Below, one piece after another: positions 43,570 through 55,282 of a stretch of DNA of 64,000 bases. The notes beneath the pieces are model-generated. The model did not search any database. It was not told the DNA's origin and saw nothing but the letters and a program-made list of their open reading frames with translations. The stretch lies in NCBI GenBank assembly GCA_003971905.1, contig RSEE01000013.1, positions 248,001 to 312,000 on the forward strand, in the 5' to 3' direction. The position numbers were made by a program, and so were the translations under genes. The first letter of the stretch is position 1, and each line of letters begins with the position of its first letter. Source of the DNA: Moniliella sp. 'wahieum' (lineage: Eukaryota; Basidiomycota; Moniliellomycetes; Moniliellales; Moniliellaceae).

Positions 43570-45893
43570 ATGTCCTCCACCCTCGCACAGCTCCACGCCG
43601 CCGCGGCCTCGCCCCCACCACAGCCTACTCCTCGCCCGCCACTTCCATCTACAGCAGCCCCTCGCTCAACTCGAGCACCAGCTCCCTCCGCTCGCTCGAA
43701 TCCACTGCCCCCGCGCGTCCCGCCCGTCGACCCGAGAGGAATTCGAGCGCACCTGCGAGCCATGCAAATCCCGCAAGCTCAAGTGCGACTCGGCGTACAA
43801 GTACGGAGACGAGAGTTGCAGCTCTTGCATCAAGCGCGGCCATCCCTGTGTCTTCCCGCCCCACAAGATCCGCATTCGCGCCGACGTTACCCCGCATGCT
43901 ACCGACGATTTTACGCTCTGGGGGATCGACCTTGCTGCCGGCTACCATGACGACTCAGACAAGACAGCCGAGGTGATCGAAACGATGATTGATCGCTTTT
44001 GCACGTCGGCCGGCATGGTTCTCCTTGCCATACCCCAGCGTGACATTTACGCTCGCTGGACGGTGTACAAGGACCATGCATTGCATGCTCGTTGGGATGA
44101 AATCCAATCTGACCCAGCCTCCCTTTCCGTCCCCCTCCTCCTGGCCATACTCACGTCTGCCGCGTCGTTGCCCGAGACGACGGATCCCAAAGTCCGCGAA
44201 TGGGGACTTAAAAACGGATGGTCGTTGGCCTACCAAGCCGTTCAGCGCGCTCTTTCTGTCGACGGCACGAATCCTCAACACATTGCTGCCGGGACCCCAC
44301 AACCCCGGCTCCTCTGTCCGGCTGGCCCATCCCTTGATTTGTTGCAGGCCAACTTGCTCGTCAACTGGTTCTGGTGCGCCCACAACCGTCCCATCCAGCA
44401 GCGCGTGCATGCCACGTCGCGTGCACGTATGGCACATTGGGAATCCCTCTTCCGTCTTACTGAAGATGCCAAAATGGGTATGATGCCGCACTTGCTCCAT
44501 CCTGCTTTGCCGGGTGCTGAGAAACACCTGGCGTCTGACATGCAATCGCATCAGGGCAGGGTCGTACTCTGGTTCCTATGGGCAATGGACAAGGTTGTGG
44601 CCCTGGTTACCCAGCGCCACCCTTTACTTTATTGGACGGAGAACGATCTCCACCCTTGTCTTTGGCAGACGTGCTCTGGGCTCGCCGAGGCATGGCAGGC
44701 ATCACCGCGGCCCATGATGCGACCGAGGAAGAACACGCATACTGGGGCGAACTGAACGGTCTGATTTTGCTGGGAAGGCACATCCTCCTCAACCAGCTGT
44801 TCAACAACCAGCTTCAAGTACGAGCTTGTCTTCTCTCCCTACCCGAAGCGGACCAGAGCGGGATAGGTTCAACTGCCGAGCAAACCCTGGTCGATAACCT
44901 CCTCCCTCGCCTGATTTGGATCAAGGAATGGGAACGACAACATAATGACCAGCGCAACAGCCCGGCAAGTTTGGCCAGCAAAGAGATCGGCTTAATCTCG
45001 GACATGATCCAATGCGCTCACTTTGAACCACTTGTGGTCATTCACCTTATGCGCGCACCTGACATGCTTTTGTCGGACGTAGCCTTGGTCAGCAGCACGG
45101 GGCAATTTGTGCCTCGCACCAGTTGGCTTTCCTCGGCGATCAACTTGCTTCGTTCCCAAGGTTCATGTGTTGAGCAGTTGCCTACTTTGCATGCTGACAT
45201 GGCAACCGCTTCTACCCCGCTCTTTTGGGGCGCCAGCATTGTGGCGGCGGGAGTGCTCAACCCATTCGTACCGCTTGCGAGGAACGGATGATCAACCTAG
45301 CCAGCTTTGTTGCTGCTCGCGAGGAGACGACGACGGCTGCGTTCCCCAACATTCCCACTCTGCCCCCTCCACCCAGTATCAACACAGCTACGACTGTACG
45401 TCTCTCTCTCGCCTCTTCTTTCCATTGAACCGCTAGACGAGATGCTGACTTTTTTGTGTGATGCATCAGCAGATGATGGACATGGACATTCGTGCCCTCC
45501 TTGACACTAAGTCACCCTCAACCGCTCGTCCCAAAATCGACCCCGTGCCGTCCGACCCAAGTTTGATGCCTCCCGAGATTTTCCCCTCCTCCCTGGCTGC
45601 CGGCTTACGTTCAGCCAACCCCGCCGACGCAATGGACCTCGCTTCCCCCTTCTCCTTCCGCAACTTTCTCAACCAAATTCCCGCCGCTGCAAGAGATGGG
45701 CGAAGGAGGCCGTGCGTCGCGGGACTTGATCTTTGGTCTGCCGCCGTTGTCGGACAATGGAGAGATGACCAACCTGTCTTCGGACTGCGCTCCCACTTGG
45801 TTCATGCCCCCATTTGGGGAGGTGATGTTTGGATCGGGCGCCAGCGCCCCCGTCCCCCTTGCCCCAACGACAACGGCAGAGGCTGCCTTGTAG
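43570..45893 (+). CDS. Zn2Cys6 transcription factor B
   Basis: A complete binuclear cluster is seen at about 43742-43860: TCEPCKSRKLKC, ten residues, then CSSCIKRGHPC, i.e. C-x2-C-x6-C-x10-C-x2-C-x6-C. Start MSSTLAQLHAAAASP at 43570 lies in another frame; slips in C-rich runs near 43615 and 43735 connect it through AYSSPATSIYSSPSLNSS. The fungal-specific middle domain has DRFCTSAGMVLLAIPQRDIY, LLLAILTSAASLPETTDPKV and LLQANLLVNWFWCAHNRP. After a slip near 44660 comes LNGLILLGRHILLNQLFNNQ and AHFEPLVVIHLMRAPDMLLS. A 74-nt intron (45396-45469) precedes MMDMDIRALLDTKSP. The acidic/Ser-rich end has DLASPFSFRNFLNQIP, LPPLSDNGEMTNLSS and closes PLAPTTTAEAAL-stop. Ligand and targets unknown. Confidence 0.85.
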
Positions 45894-46634
45894 CCCAGCT
45901 ATTATTACCGCGACCCGGTGGGCCAACCAATAAGCATTCTCCAAGGCTGCCTTGCTCGTGTGTTGTACATTATCCGCTCCCCTTTGGATTCTAACCGTCT
46001 GGACCTTATTATACCTGCTGCGCACTCCACATCCATTTTCCACTTCTGTACTCCAGTCAGTCCTGGACTGCCCAACTCGCGAATGGGCAGTTGGTCTAGC
46101 TGGCGCTGGCCTTCAATTCAACGTGTATATATCGGACAAGCAGCACATACCTATATAGACAACGTGACTGGTGCATGGCGGAAGGTGGTAACGAGGCAGC
46201 AGGTACTGGGGCCGAGTGCGAGTTTACGAGGTGACGTTTGCTGGTTCTCCTTCCAATTTGCATAGATGCCAGTATAAGGGCACGGTGTGAAAAGACCCCG
46301 GGGACAGTGTTGGTGTTCGCAGAGAGTGGTGTGAGCTTCGCTATACCTACCTCCGGGCTCGTGTTCAAACGAAAGGGGTGGGGGGGCCCACGATCAATTG
46401 AACTCCATCCAACAGAAAGGGAAATAGGAGGGAAAGCAATCGATTCATCCCGTGCGCAGAAGAGAAGACTAGCCATAATATAATTGGTCGTCTTGATCGA
46501 GAGCAACCGGACCCACCGCCGACCCCTCATCGTGACAGTTGAAACGAGCAGCAACACAACCGACCGAGCCATCCAGAGATCCACACAGGCTCCAGACGAG
46601 GCGGTAGAACGAGAGGGGACAAGGGAGTTACGAG
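45894..46634. other. Convergent gap between factor B and WW protein
   Basis: No gene recognised on either strand; the longest minus-strand frame (46096-46584) has no family features. Probably the 3' ends of both neighbours. Confidence 0.45.
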
Positions 46635-47271
46635 TTACCAGTCTCCCCCGCCAAAGTCTCCGCCATTGTCCATGCCCTGGTCATAGCCCTGGTCGTACGC
46701 TTCTTGTTCCTTGTGATCAATCACGTCCTCCAGCAGCATGCCACCTAGAAGACCTCTCCCAGCCCCAGCGCCGCGCCGCCCCATCCGCCCAGACCGTGCT
46801 TCTTCTTGGCGGGCGCGGCTTGAATCACCTGGGGAGGCGGCTGCTGGTAGACAGGCTGCTGGTACATCTGCGGTGGCGGTCCATACTGCGCTGGACGCGG
46901 AGGGGGGCACCATAGCCACCACCAGCTTGGGGACCGTACCCGCCATTCGGTGGAGGACCACCGTATCCTCCATGCGACGGAGGACCACCGTACCCGCCAT
47001 TCGACGGAGGACCGCCGTACCCTCCGCCGCCTCCATAGTTGCCCGGGCCATAGCCGCGACTGGGGCCGTTGGCGCTATTGGGGCCCGAGGTGGCGGCCCG
47101 CTGGGCGGGGCAAAGTTTTGTTGCTGTGGATGCTCGTCGAGCGGGTGGACCCAGATGGAGAGCGGGGGGCTGGCTGGTGGTGTCGACATAGAACCAGCGG
47201 CCGTAGTTGGTGTCAAATTGTTTGGTCCACCCGGGGGGCAGGGGCCGCTTGTCCTCGTTGGTGGCAGACAT
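46635..47271 (-). CDS. WW-domain protein, paralogue 1
   Basis: Starts MSATNEDKRPLPPGW. An N-terminal WW domain follows: PPGWTKQFDTNYGRWFYVD and, one frame over, SIWVHPLDE. The two WW tryptophans and the Y-V-D core are present. A Gly/Pro/Tyr-rich repeat (GGYGGPPSNGGYGGPPSHGG) makes the middle low-complexity. The C-terminus has a glycine-rich hydrophobic stretch (GRGLLGGMLLEDVIDHKEQE) and ends AYDQGYDQG ... DFGGGDW-stop. Such proteins may bind PPxY motifs; the conserved acidic DFGGGDW end has no function known to me. Frame slips fall in C or G runs. A homologue lies at 55283-55895 in opposite orientation. Confidence 0.85.
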
Positions 47272-48156
47272 GCGGAAAGGGCAGAGAAAGAGGGGACTAG
47301 GAGGCTGCGCTGGCGAGAGGGGGGGAGGACGCGGGTGGGGTGTGGACAGGCAGCTGGAAGCTTGGTGCAAAGGTGGAGGCCCATATCAAAATCACAGGAT
47401 GGCGCGCTACTCTGCGTCGATTGTTCTTGGCTGCCTGCCCGGGCAGGGGCGAGTGGCGAGGCTACGACGGATGGAGTGATCGTCGTCAGCTCCAGCAGGC
47501 GCACCACACCAGTGTGTCGCGCGTACTGGGCTGCTGCCTGGAGGCGCACGATGTACCCGTCAGGCCTCAGGGTACGCGCCCAGTCTGCTCTCTCCAACGG
47601 TCGTGGGGAGAGACAGCTGGGCAGACCTATCTCCTCATCGATCCAGAATCCATCATCCTCCCCCCGCATTCGCATCCACTGCACCACGCAGCCTAGAACC
47701 CACCTGGCCAACGCGACCGGCCTCTTGGCATCGAGCATTGCTTCTAGGATCTGAATACGGGAATGCGTACGTGGGGGACGGGCGGGATTCCATGTAGACA
47801 GACGCTCTGGGGCCCATGCGGCCTGTCGCCAACTGTCAAACGAGCACGACCAGATCGGAATCGGCAGGGCCATGCGTCCCGAATCAAACAAGGGGCACGA
47901 TGGGGGGAGAGGGGGGCACTAGGGGGCAAAAAGCCCCAGGAGGACATAGCACATGCACATACGACATAGGACATAAGCGACCCACCGAGGCAGGGGGCCC
48001 AACACGTTACTGGCGTCCGGGGGAGGCGCACGGTAGGGGAATCAGAGGGTAAACCACGTCTGGGCAACAGTAATATGGAGAGGGGAGAGGAAGGAGGGGA
48101 GGGGGGGGTGCAGGGGTGCAGGCCACACGGAAAAAACACAAGTGCGGCGGGAATGA
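47272..48156. other. Upstream of WW paralogue 1, possible extra gene
   Basis: A minus-strand frame from 47891 stays open into the WW gene. Its part at about 47850-47450 looks protein-like: LEAMLDAKRPVALARWVLG, VVQWMRMRGEDDGFWIDEE and LRPDGYIVRLQAAAQYARHT. It is either an unrecognised small gene or a chance frame in GC-rich DNA. The rest (47900-48156) shows G-rich runs and nothing I can assign. Confidence 0.3.
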
Positions 48157-51100
48157 TCATGAGTTGAGCGACCACAGTTGCATTGCTCGGTTCATCTCCG
48201 ACTGTGTGGGAAAACTGGTTAGTGGGTCTTCTTCTTCTTGACAGCTCGGTGAGTGTGAGTTGCGGGTGGGGGGGGAGAGACGTACAATTTGGTGGGCATC
48301 AGGGTACTCGCTCTCGGCGGGGTGGAACTCGGGGGGAGGGGGAAGAGTGCTGGGTCCAGAACGCAGGGCGAGGTCCGGGGCGTCGTAGGGCTCGTAGGGC
48401 TCGTAGCCAAACTGGTCCAGGGTGGGGTCGAACGGCGGGTCGTAGAGGGCGCCATCGAATGCTTCGTACTCGACACGAGGCAGCAGCCCAGCCCCAACAT
48501 CGAGCGATTGGGCACGATGACCCATCCGTCGCATGTCCTGCGGCCAAGGCGACGGGGGCGCGTCCCACCCCCGCATCGAGGATTCGCGCGCATAGGAGAA
48601 ACTGTGCGCGGCTTGGTGTCCATTCCGTCGCCAAAAATCAGGCAGGGGAGCTCGCTCGAGATAAGGGGAAGTACGCAGGAAGCCAGAGTAGGACCGGACA
48701 GAGTGTGAGCGTGGCGTGCCTGCGCTTGTGCTTGTGCCTGCGCTTGTACTTGCGCTGTGCTTGCACTTGTGCCTGCGCCTGTGCCTGCGCCGCTTGTACA
48801 GCCTGCACCGCCTGCGCCGCTTGTGTGGCTTGTGCTGCGGAGCCTGCGCCAGAAGAGGTCCGTGATCCGAGCACAGACTTGGCATGGGGTATGGAGCTGG
48901 CGGCGCGCACTCTCCGGCCTTCATCGAAACTTAGGCTGGGATACACTTCAGTTACGGGAGGAGCCGAGGGCGGAGGACCGCTTCGGACTCCCTTTCGGCT
49001 CCAGGTGGGCGAATCCGGGAGGTTGAGCCCAGAACCAGAAAGTCCCACGCCGCGGGTAGAGGGAAGATGGATGTGAGAGGCAGAGGGAGAGGAGTGCGCT
49101 GGTAGAGGGGATAGATGGGGGTAACCATAAAGCGGAGAAGGTCGGGCGGTGGCCATGGCGAACCCAGCAGCGGCAGTGGGGGCCTGGAAGAAAGTATCCA
49201 GCAACGCCCGCACCGTTGGAAGAAGCGGGGCATGGGAGCGGGTGGTAAAGAGGTGGAGACTTAAGGGCGGATCCTTTGCGTCCTCAGGATCGGGTAAGAT
49301 TGAAAGACGAAGGTTAAATTCTCGTCGTAGCATGTCCGTCAGGAGCGTGAACTCGTGCGATGTCACAAAGTTACTAGGAGGGAGGGTGTGCACTCCCTCG
49401 TACGGCACTTGCCCAGCAGCATGGGCAACTCCAGGCAATTGCAGGGCCGGGCCATAGATTGTTACCTCGTCCGATGCTGTCTCACGCGGAGGGAACGAGA
49501 TGGTGCAACTATTGCGGGCTTCGAGGTCATGCAAAAGCATAGCCCGCTCCGACGCTAGACTGCGATGGAACCAACGCGCAATAGGGAGAGTGGTGATGGT
49601 AAAGTCTCGGTCCTTGGGGGCAACCATTTCTAGCACAGCCGCTTTAAGATGCAGGGGGAGGCGGCGTTCTTGCCCGGCGTGCGAGCCACGACATTGTCCT
49701 CGTTGCTGAGGTAGCCACCCAAGGAGGCAAATTCCTCAGCAGAGGAGAATTTGACGTACACTCCATACCGTTTCATGATGCGCTGAATGTTTTTGCCGCC
49801 CACACCAATGATGCGCTTGTGATATGTCTCTGGCACATAGAAGGATATTTCGGCGGGTAACTCTTCCTCCAAGCAAGCCAAACCGAGGAGAATGTTGCTT
49901 CCTTCGCAGGGCCCCTCCAGCCCGACCAACGATGCGACGGACGCGACGGGAGGGGCAATGAGCTCGAGTGGTGTGCCAAACGCAACCAGCTCAATCACAA
50001 AGTTGTATTCGTTAAAGCCATCGTACTTGACCTGGACACTGGCCTGCTTCATAATCTTGTTGACCTTGCCGTTCTTCTTGCCTGAAATAAAGTCGCGGTG
50101 CTCGGCGGCAAGCTCAATGCGAACTGTCACTTCGGCGCGGGGATAGGTGCGCCGGACAGCGGGTGAGAGAGAAGGTGAGCGAGACCCGTTCGGACTTCAC
50201 TCGAGGTCCCGCGGATCTCCACGCGACTTGCAGAGGGCGGCATTGCTTCTCCCACCCAGTTTGGTCGCAACGGGGCGGGGGGTTCAAAGTGCACTTCGGC
50301 ACCCGATACAAGGGCCACATCCTGCACCAGCTTTGCGACCTCCTCTTGCTGGATGGGGGTGCACATGTCCAAGAGGCGACACTGGCGAGGAAAATTGAGA
50401 AGCAAGGGCCATCAGGGCACGTAAAGTGCGCTCAATCGAGGCCCGGTTGTCGCCCAGCACTTGGACTCGGCCCTCGGAGCTTCCTAGCGGAGGCAGGGAG
50501 ATATGAGTTCCATTATCAGTCCCAATGGACGTGAGTTCGTCCATCTTGTGCAACAAAGAGCCAATCCAATTTGCATGGCAGCATCCCGGCCTCCTTGGAA
50601 AGCATAACAGAGACCTTGTGCTGCGCGATCTGCAACACCATTTCCTTCGCCCTGGCCACGCCGGCAGAGGGTACCGGTAAAGTACACGGTGTGGGATGCT
50701 TGCGCCAAGAGAGCGTCTTGGTTCGAATCGGGGGGGTGGACCCAGCCAAAGGTGGTGGGGGCAAAGTAGATGGAGGTACCGGTATCGCCCTGGATTGTCT
50801 GGACCACACAACGTTTGCGGCCCCGAGGATGTTGAGCAAGGTGCAATCGCTCGCACGTGTCGGTCTCCAGCCCGTTCTGCCAGTCGGGCGCAAGATGGTT
50901 AGCGCAGTGCGACAACAAAGGAGAGGCGGTGGGCGATGGGCGATGGGACGTACCAGTTCGTCGCACAGGACCAAGACGCGGATGCGGGCCAGAGCCACGG
51001 CATCGGATGAGCCGCGGATGTCGACCTGAGCAAAGGTTTCGTCCTCGGCCTGGGCCAAGGCCGCGATGGGGGTATCATGGGAAGCGTCAGACAAGACCAC

Positions 51101-51463
51101 GTCGGTGGCGGTGGCGGCGGCGATGGCGGGCAGGCGGGGGGTGAGCTGGGGGCGGAGGCGGGAGGGAACACGGAGGTGGTGGTGGGTGTGCTGTGGGGCG
51201 TCGCGGAGGAGGGCGGTGCGTGCGCTGGAGAGGGCCGAGGGGGTCCGGCGAGGTGCCAGACAAGCTGGGTGGGGTCGGGGCGGGGGCTGGAGGTGGAGGG
51301 GAAGGGGAGGGGGAGGCGGGGGTGCGGGTGGGGGGGGCGGGCGGGGGGGGGGGGGTGGGGGGGGCGGGGGGCGCAGGACGCGTCGGCGCCGAGGGCGGTG
51401 AGGGCGGGCGCGTGCGCGTGGGGTGGCGGCGGGGACGACGAGCGCGGCCGTCGCCGACGCCAT
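48157..51463 (-). CDS. KH-domain RNA-binding protein (YLL032C/Vigilin-like)
   Basis: A multi-KH protein expected to bind RNA in the cytoplasm. From the start (MASATAALVVPAATPRARA) a proline-rich leader follows, encoded by extreme G/C runs near 51290-51380. Then come DETFAQVDIRGSSDAVALAR, KEMVLQIAQHKVSVMLSKEA and MLPCKLDW plus MDELTSIGTDNGTHISLPPL. GSSEGRVQVLGDNRASIERT follows. KH motifs with GxxG loops are HRDFISGKKNGKVNKIMKQ and YHKRIIGVGGKNIQRIMKRY. The C-terminal third has FTITTLPIARWFHRSLASER, a Ser/Pro-rich linker and a Gln/Ala repeat (QAAQAVQAVQAAQAQAQ). It ends SEMNRAMQLWSLNS-stop. Several frame slips and at least one intron (near 48200-48290) occur. The closest known match in my memory is the yeast YLL032C family. 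Confidence 0.78.
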
Positions 51464-51718
51464 GCTTGCGGGTGAGGGGGGCTCGGCGCGGCTGCTGGGC
51501 TGAGCGCAGCGAGGCCACTGCGGGCCGCTGGGCGGTGGCCCTTGCAGCATGACGTAAGCGTATTTGTTTGTTCCGCCTCACGTGATGCTGAGGCTGTGCG
51601 GTGCGAGGGGCGGGGGATGAGATAAGCAGGCACGGGCGGGGCGGAGATGCAGACGGCATTTTTCTACGCCCGCCGCGGCTGAGCAGCGCACGGAGGGCGC
51701 CCGGAGTGGCTCGCCGCC

Positions 51719-54353
51719 ATGCACTCGCTGGGCTCGCCCAGCTGCCCGCGGACGAGCTGCGCGCGCTCCAGCACCAGCGCCAGCTCCATCTGGCAGCAGC
51801 AGCACGCGCCGCCCTCGCGCCCGCCCGCACCCACCCGCGCGCCACCCGCGCGCCCACCCGCACACCCGCTCCCGCTCCCGCACCCTCCCGCAGCACCCGC
51901 TCCGCACCACACCCGCAACTTCAGCCGCCCCTACCAGCCCGCCCCAGCTCCCCCGCCCCGCCCCCGCCGCCGCCGTGCCCCCGCCCCAGACGCCGACCCG
52001 CCGCCGCCCGCCGCCTCCGCACCCCCTGCGCCTGCGCGCGCCTGCGCCTGCTCCGCCCCAGCGCCCCCCCAGCCTCTCGGCCGACGAGCGCACCCGCATC
52101 CACTCCCTGCTCTGCGCCCTCGAATCCGAGCTAGGCGACTGGAACGCCCTTGCTCTCGAGCAGGATGCCATTCCCACATCCACCCCTCCCACCGCGCCCC
52201 TGCCCCTGCCCCCGCCCTCTCCGCGCCAGTCCCAGTCGGAGGCCCCCCGCCTCTCGCCAATGCGCCCGCCCGCACCCGGGCCTCCCACTCCCGACACAGC
52301 TCCCTCACAACCCTGCCCCGCACTAGTCGCAGCACATTCACCCTCCTACGCGGCAGCAGCCGCACCTCCTTCTCGATCAATGCCAGCCCCTCTGATTCAG
52401 CTCACCCCCTCACCGAATCCAGTCCGCCGCGCACGAACGCAAACGGGGCCTTCCATCCCCCGTATTTGGCGCCGCATCAAGCCCTCGTCCTTGCTCTTGC
52501 ACAAAGTAACCCGCGATAAGCAACGGGAACAAGCTGCAGCCCAGGAGTCGGACGGTACGACTTTTATGATTTTTGCCCCGACCTCCCTCCATTTGCTGGC
52601 GGGCTGACGCCTCGCGACCTGACCGGCGCTGGTACTTGGGCTGGGCTCGTGCGCGAGCGGGCTCCAAGCCTTGCAGCGCAGCAACGGCAACGGCAGCAGC
52701 AGCAGTTTACCTCTTTCCGTCCGCGCTCTGGCCGAATTGACACGGGCGGAGCAGACTGAATCCGAGGCGGATCTGCAGGCGCAACGGCAGCTACTCACTT
52801 CCCTTTCCTTGTCCCCCATCAACGTAGAAGGCTATGTGACCGATCACCTACAGCGAGGTGAAAGCCGCACGTCTTCCAGGGGCCTTTATGCTACTGACGT
52901 TCTCCGTGACGGCGGTGAGAATGTGGTTTGGTCCGAGGCCAATACACCCCCTTCACGCCCACCTACTTGACGAAACAGTACGCCGAAGTGGCACTTCAAA
53001 CATCCCCACGGGCCTCCCCAACACCCAGTCGAACCCCGCGGGCGTCCCCTCGACCTCCACAAGCAGGTGCCACTAGGGATGGAGGCAGCAGCGATGACGA
53101 CGAAAGGAGAAGGAGTTGGAGGCCGAAGCGGATGATGAGCAAGATGCCGAAAAAGATGACCAAGCAGAACCAGAGGAAAGCGCGCTGAATTAAGTCTGGC
53201 CTACTTGACCGACGTCGAGAGCGTTGGCCTATCACACAGCCCTTGCGCGTAGCCGTCGGAGGTGCCCCGCCCGCCCTTTCGCTCGCTCCTGCCGGTTTCG
53301 TCCACCGCTCCCACTTCGGCGTCTTCTTCCCCCCCGGTACCATTGGATCTCTTCCACTTTCGCCTCTTTCCCCGCCTTCGAGCTCTTCGTCAGCCGTCTT
53401 CCCCAGTGCCCCTGATTCTGAAGCATCCTCTCCGTGTGTCCCTGACCGATCCCTCCCTTCTCCCAATCCTTACTGCGCCAGTCTCGATTCGCTGTACGAT
53501 TCCGACTCGGATCTGGACCTGGCCGGGGACCTAGAGGAAGTAGCCGAACGTCGGGAGTTTTTACTCCCCTTCCACGTCTTCCGCGACGGCTCAGCTCGCT
53601 GCTCAACTCGACCCCACCTGCCTCCCCTCTTGTCGTCAGCATCGCCTGCCTTCCCCTCCATCGCATTGCCCCAAGGGGGAAGATCATCAACACTTGATCG
53701 ACGTCGGTCCCTCCGTCACGCCTCCTTTGACCCCCAATCCAAGAACCGCAATCGCAGCACTTTTGGACCCGACGACCTGCTTACCGATGACTCTTGGTTC
53801 ACCCAACAAGTTGAGGTACGTCTTCCCCTACCGCCGTCTTTCCGTCGCCCCCTAGTTCTCTTCCTAGCATTGCCCCCCCCCCCCTATATCATTCATGTAC
53901 TGACTCTCCCGCCAGGCTGCGAGCAGCGCTCTCGATCTGCTGGAGCAGGACCCCCCTCTGCCAGCTCCACCCGGGAGGAGAAAGTGCGCGTTTCGCACGC
54001 TCCCTCCGCCTCCGATTCCGTCGTTCTCACTGGCACCACCACGCCCGTCCCTGTCCCATCTCGGGGATCGGATAGCGTGCTTGCCGGTATCAATGCACCA
54101 TCTCTCGCCTGGCAAGGCCGAAGCGGGCTCCCGCACGCCCTCTCCCTCCGTCGGTCAGACTACTACCACTTTGCCTGTCTCAAGAGTACCGGCACTTGGC
54201 TTGCGTTCTCTCCGCCGCCCTACTCAGCTTCCCCGTCCTTCCCCGTCCCTCGGCCCGTCCCTCGCCCCGTCCTCGCTCTCTGTCACTGCTTCCCCCGCCG
54301 CTGCGCGGCTCCCCCCGGGAGGCTCACGTCTCCCCCGACCCATTCGCCGGTAA
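51719..54353 (+). CDS. Large disordered protein, unknown
   Basis: I do not recognise this gene. Chained frames give an N-terminal helix-like stretch LAQLPADELRALQHQRQLHL, then Pro/Ala-rich text, then SLSADERTRIHSLLCALESE and LGDWNALALEQDAIPTS. Farther on come LPPFAGGLTPRDLTGAGTWA, LAELTRAEQTESEADLQAQR and an acidic charged helix EKELEAEADDEQDAEKDDQ. Then Ser/Pro-rich text with SLDSLYDSDSDLDLAGDLEE and STFGPDDLLTDDSWFTQQVE precedes a GT-AG intron (about 53817-53914). The end is SSALDLLEQDPPLPAPPGRR ... LPRPIRR-stop. Low complexity dominates, so the model may join two genes. Divergent from the KH gene. Confidence 0.45.
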
Positions 54354-55282
54354 AAAACAGTCGTGGTTGTCGGATGTGCCTCGTGGGCATCCGATTTGGT
54401 CCTGTTGTGTTCTGTCTATGTGTATCCATGGTTATTGATTGTCAGGCATGCATGGCCTGCTATATGCTTCCATGCTTCCATGCTCCCATGCTTCACTACT
54501 TGTGGTTTCTATGCTTCCTCTCGTAGCAAGTGTAGCCTGGTGTAGCCCATCGAGCTGGTGGGGCACCCCACCACTCGGATTCGCTGTCGGGTGGCGAGAG
54601 CATGGTGGATGCGCTCGGTGGCGAGCAGCGAATGCCAAGACAGCAGCGGTGCATGTAAATTGGCGCAAGCGCTTTTTTCGTCCATCTGACGGATGCTCTG
54701 CTGAGCGCTCACGCTGAGCGCTGGCCCTGTTTCGACGTTGGCGGTAGTGACTAGCCTGGGGCGCTGCGACCGGCCGGTGGCTCGAGGGGGTGGGAGAGAT
54801 TTGCTGGCCGGGGAAGAAGGAGGCGATGAGGAAACGAATGGCCGAAAATGGGAATAGGAACACAGAGGCGCTAGGCCGATTGAATAGTGGTGACTAGCTA
54901 ACTAGCGACTCTTATGTTGAGTACGCTGACGAGGGACGCGCATAGTACGACAGGGGGGGAGTGTTGCCAGCAGCTGGTCTTGGCGCGCTGCGCTCCAACA
55001 CGGCGACACGTAATAAAGGAGTGCCGCGTCGGCCATCAGCTGGGTGGCCCCCTTGAGCGTGAAGCTTGAAGAAACAAGCTTCGCACCCGTGTGGCGTGTG
55101 GTGGGCCAGCGGCTGCGCGTGTCTGCGCCCCACCCACCGCACCACGCAGCAGGAACCAGACAGATACGCGATACAGGGGCACTCGAGCAGGTGCTCCCTT
55201 GCCCCCCCTCTTATATACCCTTTCGCATCCCCTCCACCCGCCCCCACCAGCCCCAGCACCGCTGCTTCCTCCCAGCTCCACC
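54354..55282. other. Gap upstream of WW paralogue 2
   Basis: Contains a CATGCTTC-type short repeat near 54467-54495, an AGCGCT near 54716 and the AAGCTT heptads at 55062-55081. No gene recognised. Confidence 0.5.
55062..55081. repeat. Heptad array AAGCTT
   Basis: AAGCTT at 55062, AAGAAA at 55069 and AAGCTT at 55076: outer units are perfect and the 7-bp register is kept. About 200 bp upstream of WW paralogue 2. Confidence 0.65.

Noticed and set aside
51066-52380. Very long Gly/Arg-rich frames on both strands
   Set aside because: They arise from G and C runs in the KH and disordered-protein genes; composition alone keeps them open.
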